NCBI GenBank assembly: GCA_040902585.1
Contig: JBBDXA010000130.1
Coordinates: forward strand, 66,349-130,348
Direction: 5' to 3'
Length of the DNA: 64,000 nucleotides
DNA from: JBBDXA01 sp040902585
Lineage (GTDB): Bacteria > Planctomycetota > Phycisphaerae > Phycisphaerales > Phycisphaeraceae
Numbering within the stretch: position 1 is the first letter of the stretch; each line of letters begins with the position of its first letter. Below the pieces are notes generated by a model, which saw only the letters and a list, made by a program, of their open reading frames with translations, had not been told where the DNA came from and ran no database searches. Shown in pieces: positions 1-14,863 of the stretch. Position numbers and translations under genes: made by a program.

Positions 1-2364
<2,364 letters not shown>

Positions 2365-2386
2365 ATCCTGTCTCTGCGTTGACTAC

Positions 2387-6658
<4,272 letters not shown>

Positions 6659-6689
6659 TCTTCTCTCTCCGGATCGATTGCTCGACGGC

Positions 6690-8588
6690 TTACTGTTTGG
6701 CGCGGATAAGCTGAGCGCGAGCCTGCTCATCGCTGAGCGACTCGACCTCAGCCAGCCGGCTGGCGACATACGGTTCATGTGATTCCGCGATCTCTTGCCT
6801 TTCCAGAGCCGCCGCCATCTCGTGCAGGATCGGTGTTTCAAGGAACGCAACCATCGCAAGGCTCGTACCCGTGAATTGCTGCATAAGCGTCGCGACGCGA
6901 GCCGCCTGAATCGAATCGCCGCCGAGTTGGAAGAAGTGATCCTCGCGCCCGATCTGAGGCACCTGGAGCACCTGTTCCCAAACCTGCGCCAGTAAGATTT
7001 CCAGCGAGGTCGCGGGTGGGGAGAAGGCGGGGCGTGCAGGGGCCGGGGCCTCGTCGATCACGCCGAGCTTCTCCGCCAGTCCGATGCGCTGAAGCTTGCC
7101 GGTCGGGCCTTTGGGAATCGCATCGAGAAGGACGATCCGCCGTGGCACCTTGAAATCCGCCAGTCTTTCCGCGGCGAAGCGGCGCAGGTCTGACTCCGTC
7201 GCGCGGGCTCCTTCCTTCAGTACGACCGCCGCCGCGACCTCTTCGCCCAGCGCGGCGTGTTTCATCGCAAAGGCCACCGCCTGCGCCACGGCTGGATGAT
7301 CCAGCAGCGCTTCATCGATCTCGCGAGGCGCGATCTTCTCGCCGCCGCGGTTGATCAGTTCTTTGAGTCTTCCGGTAAGGAAGAGATAGCCCTGGTCATC
7401 GAGGTAGCCTTGATCGCCCGTGCGGAACCAGCCCGCGATGAAGGCGGAAGCGTTGGCGTCCGCGTTGGCGAGATAACCCTGCGTCACGTTCGGACCCTGG
7501 ATCACGATTTCGCCCATCTGCCCGCAAGGGAGCAGAACGCCTCGTGCGTTCATGATTGCCACACGGGGTCCAGCGGCAATGCCGACGGAGCCGGGCTTGC
7601 GTGCGGCGGGAGGCAGCGGGTTGCAACACATCTGATGCGAGGCTTCCGTCATGCCGTACGCTTCGATCATCGGGCAGTCGAAGAGCGATTCGATCCTTGC
7701 CATCACCTGCGGCGGCAGGGCGGAGGAACTTGATCGCACGAATCGCAGCTTCGCGCGGCGAGCCGCATCGGGTTGTTCATCAGCTCGCGCGGCGATGGCC
7801 TGGTGCATCGTCGGGACAGCCGTGTACCACGTCGGCTTCATCGATCCGAGCCAGCCGAGAAAATCCGTCGCGATGAAGCCGGGTGTGCAGGCAACGCTTG
7901 CGCCGGCCGTGAGCGAAGAGAGCAGGGCGGCGATGAGGCCGTGAATATGAAACAGCGGCATCACGTTCAGACAGCGGTCCGCCGGCGTGAGATTCAGCGA
8001 GGCGCGGATGTGTGCAGCGGAGGCGCACAGGTTGCGATGCGTCAGAGGGACCATCTTCGGGCGCGAGGTGGTGCCGGAGGTGTGGAGGATGAGTGCTGTG
8101 TCGTCGCAGCGGCAGGTGTCATTCAACGACACTTGCCCGTTCGACAAACCGTGCAGTGTGAAGCATCCGGCGGGCTGCGATGGATCGACATCAACCTCCA
8201 GAATCCGCACACCGCGATTCATCGCCGCCGCGACAGCCGGCCCCTGAATGCCCGCGGGCACCAGCATCGCTTTCGCGTTCAGATCGGCTAGGTAAAAGTC
8301 GAACTCGTTCTCCCGGTAACCGGGATTCAGCGGCGCGGCTGCGGCCACACTGGAGACCGCGAGAAACGCACTGCCCGCCTCAGGCCCGTTGGGCAGCACG
8401 ATCGCGACGGTGTCACCGCGCATCACGCCTGCCCCGCGAAGCTGCGAACCGATCGAACGCATGGTGTCGATCAGGTCGGCATACGACGCATCCGGACGAT
8501 GCGGCGCGGTGAGGGCTGTGCCGGCAGGCATCGCCGCGGCACGCTCTTGCAGCGCCTGGAGAATGGTCGTATCGCTGGATTCCTTCAT
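6690..8588 (-). CDS. Acyl-AMP ligase (oxalyl-CoA synthetase/AAE3-like) with C-terminal carrier domain
   Basis: This 632-residue protein starts at an ATG behind GAGGGA. It has an ANL-superfamily ligase core with HTSGTTSRPKMVPLTH, EAYGMTEASHQM and GWFRTGDQGYLDDQGY. The ELINRGGEKIAPREID segment and the invariant GPTGKLQR lysine region follow. The block from EAYGMTEA through KPGSVG, GPNVTQGY and INRGGEKI is close to plant AAE3 and yeast Pcs60 oxalyl-CoA synthetases, as recalled from family knowledge. A carrier domain with the phosphopantetheine motif GGDSIQAARV occupies roughly the last 110 residues. It is the first gene of the NRPS operon and so probably activates the starter acid and loads it on its own carrier. 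The acid is not proven; a small dicarboxylate such as oxalate is an inference supported by the ICL-type domain next door. Confidence 0.88.
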   Translation of the reverse strand: MKESSDTTILQALQERAAAMPAGTALTAPHRPDASYADLIDTMRSIGSQLRGAGVMRGDTVAIVLPNGPEAGSAFLAVSSVAAAAPLNPGYRENEFDFYLADLNAKAMLVPAGIQGPAVAAAMNRGVRILEVDVDPSQPAGCFTLHGLSNGQVSLNDTCRCDDTALILHTSGTTSRPKMVPLTHRNLCASAAHIRASLNLTPADRCLNVMPLFHIHGLIAALLSSLTAGASVACTPGFIATDFLGWLGSMKPTWYTAVPTMHQAIAARADEQPDAARRAKLRFVRSSSSALPPQVMARIESLFDCPMIEAYGMTEASHQMCCNPLPPAARKPGSVGIAAGPRVAIMNARGVLLPCGQMGEIVIQGPNVTQGYLANADANASAFIAGWFRTGDQGYLDDQGYLFLTGRLKELINRGGEKIAPREIDEALLDHPAVAQAVAFAMKHAALGEEVAAAVVLKEGARATESDLRRFAAERLADFKVPRRIVLLDAIPKGPTGKLQRIGLAEKLGVIDEAPAPARPAFSPPATSLEILLAQVWEQVLQVPQIGREDHFFQLGGDSIQAARVATLMQQFTGTSLAMVAFLETPILHEMAAALERQEIAESHEPYVASRLAEVESLSDEQARAQLIRAKQ

Positions 8589-8833
8589 ACTTCCCTCGTG
8601 TGCCGCGTCACAGGCCGCCGCTCAGGTAGCCGCGGGCAGTGGATTCACGGAACCGTCGGCGGCACCGCGGCCACCTGCACTTGAAGGAGATCGGTTGCAG
8701 CCCCGCGTCCCTGCCGGTTATCGGCGCTGAGGAACCTCTTTGCGGAAGCTCGCAATCGGTATGCGCGTCACAGGTTGACTTTTTGAAGCATGGCGAGGGT
8801 TGCTTCGATCGCAACAGGCGTTCGTGCGCCAAT

Positions 8834-8860
8834 TGCACCACCCTATCGGGATGGTGCTCC
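8834..8860. repeat. Dispersed palindromic repeat (copy 1)
   Basis: This 27-bp near-palindrome begins TGCACCACCC and ends GATGGTGCTCC. Near-identical units occur at 37019-37045 and 37067-37093. The stop codon of the neighbouring minus-strand gene (8843-8845) lies inside it, so the last residues of that protein are encoded by the repeat. Confidence 0.6.
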
Positions 8861-10417
8861 CGCCTTCAGCAGCGGCGAGAGGTCGAAGCGCATCACGCGC
8901 ATCGTCGCCGGGTCAGCGCCAAAGTCGTAGGACGTGATAAACACGCGATCGCCCGCGGAGTCGAGGATGCTGTCCTCCGCGAAGGGTGTCGGCATCACCA
9001 GCTCGCAGAGCCACCGGTCTGTCTGCGGATCGTAGACCACTGTGCGCTCGTTGACGAGAATCAGCCGGCCTCCCGAAGACTCCAGACGAAACGCGGTGGG
9101 CAGAAGGATTCGCTTTTCGCACTGGCCCGTCTCCAAGTTCCACCGTTCCAGGCGATGAACGTCCTGAATAGAGGACACCACCCAAAGGCTCCGGCCGTCG
9201 GGCGAGCGGACATGTACGCCACGCGAATCCAGGTCGAATTGCCGAATCGTCTCCCCAGCGCGGCCGATGACGGAACATCGCGAGATGCGCCCGCCTTGCG
9301 GGTCGTCTATGTAGTCAATCTCCACGGAATAAGGATGGATGCCCGCCTCCATTTCAAACTCTTCGGGACCGACAATGATGAACGGCTGAACATCACCGTT
9401 CATCTTGCGCTCCGCAGCGACCAGGTTCTCCAGCGCGCTGCGCTCGGCGCTGATGTTCCGCGCCGTGCCTGCTTCGAGATTCCACTCGCCAAGGTGCCAG
9501 TTTTCTGACATCACGCGCCGCGGCCCCACATACGCGGCCTTGGGAAGGCGCTCCGTCGGGCTGAACAGATCGTCCGGCGGCCCGGGCGGCAATGTCAATC
9601 GCTGAATGACGCGCGCTTCCTTCCAGTCCCACTCCACACCCTGGTACGAAGTTTCGATCAGGAACACACGCGACCGATCCGGCGAAGTCACGCCGTGAAA
9701 TTCCATGCCGAACCATTCGACCAACGTCCCGAGCTCGCCTGTGGACAGTTTCATCAACCGCGCCTCATGCACATACATCAAGCCGGGCCGGAGCCAGCCC
9801 AGTTCCTCATCATCATCGTGAGTGAGCAGCTCATCGCACGGCCAGTAGAACCAGTTCCACAGCGTTGGCGGCGCGGCGATCCAGAGTAGGCCATAGAGAA
9901 GCGGCACGGGCAGCGAGAAGAGCGCGATGGGAACAAGCCTGCGCTTCGTGGACTTGCCCAGCGCGCGACCTTTGCCCGCAGCCGGTGCGCCGCATTCGGG
10001 ACAGGTCACGCTGGTTGAGCCGGTGAGTTCGTAGTTGCACTTGCGACAATAAGGCCGACCCGCATCGCGCCGCCTGCGGATCACGCCCACCGCCCGCCAC
10101 AGCCCGATGAGCAGCGACAACCCCGCGAGTACGCCCAGCCAGTAAGGCCAGTGCTCCACAAGCAGGAGCCAGAGGTTGATCGTCCTGCGATAGTTCTCCA
10201 CGATCGCCAAGTCTCCATCCGGCGCGATCGCCTTGATCACTCGGGCCTGCCATTCCTGGACCCCGCCGAGCACCACGTTTGATGATGGCTCGACCACCGG
10301 CAGATGATCGAACGACACCGGCGTGTCGGCGGGCGGCGAAGGGACAGTCGCAGGCTCCGCGCCATGAAGGGCAGCGGGTAGAGCAAGCGCGAGAAGGAGG
10401 AAGCGAAGCCCCAGCAT
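8843..10417 (-). CDS. Membrane protein with zinc ribbon and large C-terminal repeat-like domain, unknown function
   Basis: The ATG at 10417 is preferred over an upstream alternative start because it begins a clean signal peptide (MLGLRFLLLALALPAALHG). It also sits 6 nt after a TACAAT -10 box. The 524-residue protein has a membrane segment around residues 85-105, then a zinc ribbon with CRKCNYELTG and CPECG, and a second membrane segment (VPIALFSLPVPLLYGLLWIA). A long soluble C-terminal part of about 330 residues follows. It has repeated W-L/R-W-NLETG-like strands (EWNLEAGTARNI, RWNLETGQCEK) reminiscent of a beta-propeller read-out domain. The zinc-ribbon style is common in Phycisphaerae proteins. 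No enzyme motif was recognised. Its 3' end lies in a dispersed repeat. Confidence 0.8.
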   Translation of the reverse strand: MLGLRFLLLALALPAALHGAEPATVPSPPADTPVSFDHLPVVEPSSNVVLGGVQEWQARVIKAIAPDGDLAIVENYRRTINLWLLLVEHWPYWLGVLAGLSLLIGLWRAVGVIRRRRDAGRPYCRKCNYELTGSTSVTCPECGAPAAGKGRALGKSTKRRLVPIALFSLPVPLLYGLLWIAAPPTLWNWFYWPCDELLTHDDDEELGWLRPGLMYVHEARLMKLSTGELGTLVEWFGMEFHGVTSPDRSRVFLIETSYQGVEWDWKEARVIQRLTLPPGPPDDLFSPTERLPKAAYVGPRRVMSENWHLGEWNLEAGTARNISAERSALENLVAAERKMNGDVQPFIIVGPEEFEMEAGIHPYSVEIDYIDDPQGGRISRCSVIGRAGETIRQFDLDSRGVHVRSPDGRSLWVVSSIQDVHRLERWNLETGQCEKRILLPTAFRLESSGGRLILVNERTVVYDPQTDRWLCELVMPTPFAEDSILDSAGDRVFITSYDFGADPATMRVMRFDLSPLLKAGAPSR

Positions 10418-10423
10418 GCGAGT

Positions 10424-10429
10424 ATTGTA
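10424..10429 (-). promoter_or_regulatory. -10 box TACAAT, leaderless-type promoter
   Basis: TACAAT ends 6 nt before the ATG at 10417 with no Shine-Dalgarno between them. Transcription would start at or next to the start codon. No convincing -35 was seen. Confidence 0.5.
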
Positions 10430-10483
10430 GCCGGCGTGGACAACATCCCGGAACAGGATCGACAAAGGCACGGCTCGCCGCAC

Positions 10484-11698
10484 TTACACCGTGATCTTAT
10501 TGATCAGGATCAGCACCGCCATCACCACGCCGACCGCCGCGGGAAGCAGAAACGCCCGGCGGATGCCTTTGCGGCGGGCGACGAAACCCATGGCCGTGGG
10601 CAGCAGCGTCCAGCCCACCGATGCACAGGCGAAGAGCATGCCGATGGCGCGTCCGGCGTAACCCATCTCGCCTCGCGCGCCAAGGTGCGTGAAGAGCTGC
10701 GCGATGAGATTCGGGAAGAACGGCCCGCATAACAATCCCGCGAAGACCACCAGCGGCACCACCAGTTTGCGCGAGCGCGAGACCACCAGCCCGAGCATCG
10801 TCAGCACCGCGAGCACGGCGATGATCAACTGAAGCACCTGCGTGGTGGCGACGAGATGGGACTGATCTTCGACGGCGTGCAGCAGGAGTGCAGCCACGAG
10901 GCGCGAGCCCATGAAGCAGAGCCAGAAGGCGGAGAGTGCGGCGGCGGCGATGCGTTCGCTGCGCTCGACCGGTTCGTCCTGCGGCGCGGACTCTTTGACG
11001 AGCGTGCTGGCCCAGCCGGCGGTTCCGGATTCGATGACCACCCAGCACATGAGCGTCAGGCCCAGGAGCCAGATGGTCTTGTCGTTGGCCAGTTCGCGGA
11101 AGCCCGCGAAGGCGGCGGCCAGATCGCCCTTGAGTTCGCCGCCGCCCATGTCCAGTCCGCTGACGCTTTGCGGGACCGCCGCGAGAATGAGGGGAATGAA
11201 CGCGAGCACGGCAATAAGGCCGATGCCTTTTTCAAAGCCGAGCTTGCGACGAAGCACGGCCACGAGGATGGGACAAAGGAACGCACCCGCGCCGAACATG
11301 GCATCGCCGAAGTTCATGCTGGCGAACTGGTTGCCCGGGAAGGTGTTGCCCATGACGGGGTTGGCGACGTTGATCATGGCGGTCCAGCCGGCGGCGAGCA
11401 GGATGGTGGCCAGGACCGCCAGGCCGTAGCGGCGGGCTTTGGCGAAGATGAGAAAGGAGATGCCCACCAGCGCGGAGCCGACCATCCACACCGGCTTGCG
11501 ACCGTAGGCATCCGAAAGTGCGCCGCAAAGGAGGATGACGGGTCCGACCATGAAGCCGAACGCGGAGATGAGTCCGCCAACCTTCGCTTCATCGAGCTTG
11601 AGCCGCTGGCTGAGGGAGAGTTTGATGGCACCGAGTGTCGCGTAGCACAGGCCGGTGATGGGCAGACACAAGACCACGAAGAGTTGGAGGTAGGTCAT
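10484..11698 (-). CDS. MFS transporter
   Basis: The ATG at 11698 (MTYLQLFVVLCLPITGLCYA) is the first start that begins directly with a membrane helix; longer versions of the frame add an improbable basic leader. The 404-residue protein shows about twelve hydrophobic segments. The signature loop between helices 2 and 3 is GALSDAYGRKPVWM, matching the MFS G-x-x-x-D-x-x-G-R-K motif. A long central loop lies around residues 195-225. The substrate cannot be inferred; the overall style is that of sugar/nucleoside-type MFS permeases in Planctomycetes. It is transcribed away from the neighbouring secreted-protein gene. A TATACT -10 box lies 44 nt upstream. Confidence 0.85.
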   Translation of the reverse strand: MTYLQLFVVLCLPITGLCYATLGAIKLSLSQRLKLDEAKVGGLISAFGFMVGPVILLCGALSDAYGRKPVWMVGSALVGISFLIFAKARRYGLAVLATILLAAGWTAMINVANPVMGNTFPGNQFASMNFGDAMFGAGAFLCPILVAVLRRKLGFEKGIGLIAVLAFIPLILAAVPQSVSGLDMGGGELKGDLAAAFAGFRELANDKTIWLLGLTLMCWVVIESGTAGWASTLVKESAPQDEPVERSERIAAAALSAFWLCFMGSRLVAALLLHAVEDQSHLVATTQVLQLIIAVLAVLTMLGLVVSRSRKLVVPLVVFAGLLCGPFFPNLIAQLFTHLGARGEMGYAGRAIGMLFACASVGWTLLPTAMGFVARRKGIRRAFLLPAAVGVVMAVLILINKITV

Positions 11699-11742
11699 GT
11701 TGAAAGGGCGAAAAGAGTTGGCGGGCGACCCAAGGGAAACCC

Positions 11743-11748
11743 AGTATA
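11743..11748 (-). promoter_or_regulatory. -10 box TATACT upstream of the MFS gene
   Basis: TATACT lies 44 nt before the ATG at 11698. The -35 region is not recognisable, so support rests on the hexamer and its place in the divergent intergenic region. Confidence 0.4.
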
Positions 11749-11901
11749 GCGAAGGAGATCGGTTCGCTTCGCGGCGAATCTCGGCCTGAATCAAAGGCCT
11801 GGGATGAACATCATGGCTCCGGATGCGTCTATCATGCAAAGGATCACGGATGTGGTGCGCGATCATTTTCGGGTTCGCCGGGTGTCCGAGAGGAGGCATC
11901 G

Positions 11902-13524
11902 ATGCGGTTCAGTTGGATTTTCATCAACACATTCGCCTTGATGTCCGCGTTTGCGGTGCCGTCGTTCGCCGCGGATGCGGATGATGCCCAGGCCGGCTTC
12001 GATGCCCTCTACGGCCAGAAGCTGCGCGAAGCCTCGGCGACGGCGTCGCGCGAGGATGACGTCGCATTGGCGAAGCAGATGCTCGCCACCGCCGAGACTG
12101 CCGGCGGCGCACCGAAGCTCAAAGCTCTTCTCTGCGACAAGGCGTACGAGCTGGCGGCCCGTGATCCAGCGGGTTACGACGTCGCCGCCGGGGCGATGAC
12201 CATGATCGCCCAGGCGTTTCCCGAGAAGGCCGGTGATGCGCGGCTCAAGATCATCGACCTGCGGCAGAAACAGTTCGCAAGGGCGCGCGGCGATGAGAAG
12301 AACGAGGTCGGAGCAACGCTCATCGGCCTGCTCGTCACCCACGGCGATACGGCGCTCGCCCAGAAGAAAGTCGATGACGCGGCGGATGACTACCGCAGGG
12401 CGCTCACCGTGGCGCGACTGATCCGTTCGCCGCAGACCGCGGCGCTCGACGCAAAGATCGCCCGCGTGGCGCACTTGAAGCGCGTGTGGGCCCGCATTGA
12501 TTCGCTGGAAGGTCAGCTCAAAGGCAACGCGGAGGACGGGAAGGTCGCCGATGAAATCGTCAAGCTGTATGTGGTAGATCTGGATGATCCGATGGGCGCG
12601 AAGCTGGTGCTGCCGGGGGCGAGTGATGCGTCGCTCAGAACGCAGGTGCCCCTGGCGATGAAGCCGTTGGGGGAGCTGGCCGAAGGCGAGTCGTTGTCGC
12701 TGGCGCAGTGGTATCAGGAACATGCGAAGTCGGCTGGTCCCCCGGCAAAGCCGGGCATGCTCAACCGTGCGCGGGCTTACCTTCAGCGCTTCCTCGAACA
12801 GCACGAAGCGGAGGATGTGCAGCGCATCACAGCGAATGTGCGCCTGCAAGAAACCAGCGCGATGATGGCGAAGCTCGGCATCGAGCCCTACCCGATCGGC
12901 GGCCAGCCGGGCGATTCGAGTGACAGCGCGACGGCGGCGGCGTCAGGCAAGGTGATGGACCTGATCAAGCTGCTGGACCCGACTAAGCATGTGTTGCATG
13001 GGCAATGGCAGATCAAGGACGGGACGATCGCCAAGACCACGCGCGAAGGCGGCGCGATGGTGCGGTTGCCGGTGCTTCCCAAGGGCGACTATGAGCTGGC
13101 GCTCCAGCTCACCCTCACGGGAGCCGGCGGACATGTCTGCATCGTGCTGCCCGTCGGCGAGGCGTCGGTGAATTTCTTCGCCGAGTTCCAGGGTGCGACG
13201 CTGCTGGCGGCGGTGGACGGCATCGAAGCGTACCGCAAGGACAACCCGACGCGCAGCGAAACCGGCGGACTCGTCCAGTCGCAGAAGCACCAAATCGTCA
13301 TCAAGGTGACGACGAAGAAGGACATGGCCCAGATCATCGTCGAGCGCGACGGAAAGGAGTTGATCAAGTGGGAAGGCGAGCAGAAGTCGCTGACGACGGG
13401 CCGGCCGAAGGAATACCATTTGCCTGAGCCGCGGTCTCTGGGCTTTTGTGCTCACCACTCGGTGGTGCAGGTGGATGCGCTGCAACTGAAGATGGTGACG
13501 GGCAAGGCGGAGATGTTGAAGTAA
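11902..13524 (+). CDS. Secreted protein with helical N-terminal part and beta-sandwich C-terminal domain, unknown function
   Basis: The ATG follows GAGGAGG and begins a signal peptide (MRFSWIFINTFALMSAFAVPSFA). Residues 25-310 are alanine-rich and helical, with a TPR-like rhythm (AQKKVDDAADDYRRALTVARLI). The C-terminal part, from about residue 350, looks like a concanavalin-type sandwich. It has LLDPTKHVLHGQWQIKDGTIAKTT, GDYELALQLTLTGAGGHVCIVLP and PRSLGFCAHHSVVQVDAL, the layout seen in DUF1080-like domains. The protein is therefore probably periplasmic and may bind carbohydrate, but no catalytic site was seen. A possible TATCAT -10 lies at 11830-11835. The gene is convergent with the next one, 27 nt away, with no obvious terminator. 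Confidence 0.8.
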   Translation: MRFSWIFINTFALMSAFAVPSFAADADDAQAGFDALYGQKLREASATASREDDVALAKQMLATAETAGGAPKLKALLCDKAYELAARDPAGYDVAAGAMTMIAQAFPEKAGDARLKIIDLRQKQFARARGDEKNEVGATLIGLLVTHGDTALAQKKVDDAADDYRRALTVARLIRSPQTAALDAKIARVAHLKRVWARIDSLEGQLKGNAEDGKVADEIVKLYVVDLDDPMGAKLVLPGASDASLRTQVPLAMKPLGELAEGESLSLAQWYQEHAKSAGPPAKPGMLNRARAYLQRFLEQHEAEDVQRITANVRLQETSAMMAKLGIEPYPIGGQPGDSSDSATAAASGKVMDLIKLLDPTKHVLHGQWQIKDGTIAKTTREGGAMVRLPVLPKGDYELALQLTLTGAGGHVCIVLPVGEASVNFFAEFQGATLLAAVDGIEAYRKDNPTRSETGGLVQSQKHQIVIKVTTKKDMAQIIVERDGKELIKWEGEQKSLTTGRPKEYHLPEPRSLGFCAHHSVVQVDALQLKMVTGKAEMLK

Positions 13525-13551
13525 GAAAAGGGAGCGGCTGCGCGAATCGGT

Positions 13552-14589
13552 TCAAGGTTTAAGTGAAAAGGAAAGCGCGGCGATCCTTGTCGCAGGGAGT
13601 TTGCGGGCGTCGATGCCCAGCGGGATGGCGAGCATGCCGGCTGCGGAAATTGTTTCTGTTTTGCCCGGCTCCAGGGGTTTGTCGAAAGTGCAATCAGTGG
13701 AAAACACATGTGCTATCGGGCCGGTCGTCTTCGGCCCGATGCCCCCGCCCAGTCCGCCCGGTGCCGCGACGGCCTTCATCGCAACGTAGCCCACGATCGT
13801 CGCGCTCTTGATCGGCCAGGGGGAGCGATTGATGATCTGACATTTGCCTGTTGCGCCGACGCCCAGCCCCAGCTTAGCATCCGGGTCAACCGTCACGCTC
13901 ACGATCCGCGCTTCGAGGATGCCCGCCATGAACTGCTCGCCGATCGTCGCATCCATCGCCTGTAAGCTCGGCAGCATTTTCGCCAGCGCCGCCTCCTTCG
14001 CCTGGGCCATCGTGACGGGGCAAGGTGGATTGCGGTCGTACTTGCCGTCGGTCGATTGAACGACACTGGCCACCTCGATCTTTCCGCCCATCGCTTCGAG
14101 GACGGGTGATGTAGGAAAGTTCGCCGACCACGCGCTCAACTTGCGATACGCGCTGCCCGTCCATTCCTGAATCGTGTACGTCACCCGACCGCGCTCCTGC
14201 ACTTTCAGAAACCAGTGACTCTCCCACCGGCTGTTGTCCTTGGTCACCTTGATTCCATTCGCGAGGTTCTGCACGTCGAGCACGGGGTTGCCGTGACTGG
14301 TCGAGAGCGAGTTGCCCAGCGTGATCGTGCCATCGTGTTCGACCAGAAGGCGATACTTCGCTGCGCCGTCTTTGGGTTGTTCATCTGCTTCGTAGCTTCG
14401 CGGGCTCAGGTCGCCCATGGCTGTCTCGATGAGGGAGCCCAGTTCCTGGCGATAGGCAGCCTCATGCTCGGCCGTCGTCTTGAGTGTCGTTCGAACCACG
14501 ATGTCAAGTGGATCATCCTGAGCGAAGGCACCGCGCGTGGCGAAGCTGAGGCTGAGAAAGAGAACGACACCGGCAAACCGATGGGACAT
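13552..14589 (-). CDS. Secreted hypothetical protein
   Basis: The ATG at 14589 is chosen because it starts a signal peptide (MSHRFAGVVLFLSLSFATRGAFA) and follows GGAGAC with 6 nt spacing. A longer in-frame start would add 34 residues of proline-rich leader. The mature protein of about 320 residues has no family I recognise. It has a glycine-rich loop (APGGLGGGIGPKTTGP) and a C-terminal half that reads like an immunoglobulin-type beta domain (CQIINRSPWPIKSATIVGYVAMKAV, KPLEPGKTETISAAGM). Two cysteine pairs may form disulfides. A TACAAT -10 box lies about 40 nt upstream. Confidence 0.75.
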   Translation of the reverse strand: MSHRFAGVVLFLSLSFATRGAFAQDDPLDIVVRTTLKTTAEHEAAYRQELGSLIETAMGDLSPRSYEADEQPKDGAAKYRLLVEHDGTITLGNSLSTSHGNPVLDVQNLANGIKVTKDNSRWESHWFLKVQERGRVTYTIQEWTGSAYRKLSAWSANFPTSPVLEAMGGKIEVASVVQSTDGKYDRNPPCPVTMAQAKEAALAKMLPSLQAMDATIGEQFMAGILEARIVSVTVDPDAKLGLGVGATGKCQIINRSPWPIKSATIVGYVAMKAVAAPGGLGGGIGPKTTGPIAHVFSTDCTFDKPLEPGKTETISAAGMLAIPLGIDARKLPATRIAALSFSLKP

Positions 14590-14629
14590 GGGAAGTCTCC
14601 GGGCCCGATGGCAAGGTGATGCAAGGCGT

Positions 14630-14635
14630 ATTGTA
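14630..14635 (-). promoter_or_regulatory. -10 box TACAAT upstream of secreted protein gene
   Basis: TACAAT lies 40 nt before the ATG at 14589, compatible with a short leader carrying the GGAGAC ribosome site. Confidence 0.4.
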
Positions 14636-14708
14636 ATCGGCCGGCGCGGGATTGAGGCGAAGTCGGGCGGGGCTGGCGGAATGCTTGACACTTGATGCGG
14701 GCCTGTCT

Positions 14709-14840
14709 GACTCCCCTCCCTCTTAGGGAGGGGCTGGGGGAGGGTCGAGCGTACAGCCTGAAAACCGTGTCGGTGTACGGCATCGTGGTAAGTTTGAGCG
14801 CCGACCCTCCCCTAACCCCTCCCTAAGAGGGAGGGGAATC
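14709..14840. repeat. Composite inverted-repeat element, 39-bp arms
   Basis: The arms at 14709-14747 and 14802-14840 match as inverted repeats at 36 of 39 positions, and each arm holds its own palindrome (CCCTCCC...GGGAGGG). The 54-bp centre has no coding potential. The element fills the 274-bp gap between two minus-strand genes. It could act as a terminator or be a small non-autonomous mobile element. Confidence 0.7.
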
Positions 14841-14863
14841 GGAGCGGCGAATCGACCACGCGC

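Noticed and set aside
6690..6859. Extension of the NRPS upstream of 6658 into the ligase gene
   Set aside because: The extra 67 residues are a basic shadow of the ligase carrier region; the ATG at 6658 has a good GGAGAG site and starts the ICL/PEPM fold.
8608..8841. 77-residue frame on the minus strand before the ligase gene
   Set aside because: It has no recognisable family or start signal and its composition is like the shadow frames.
10856..11749. 297-residue plus-strand frame opposite the MFS gene
   Set aside because: It is a His/Glu/Gly-rich antisense shadow of a clear membrane transporter.
14709..14840. Insertion sequence
   Set aside because: The inverted arms flank only 54 bp with no transposase, and no target duplication was seen.
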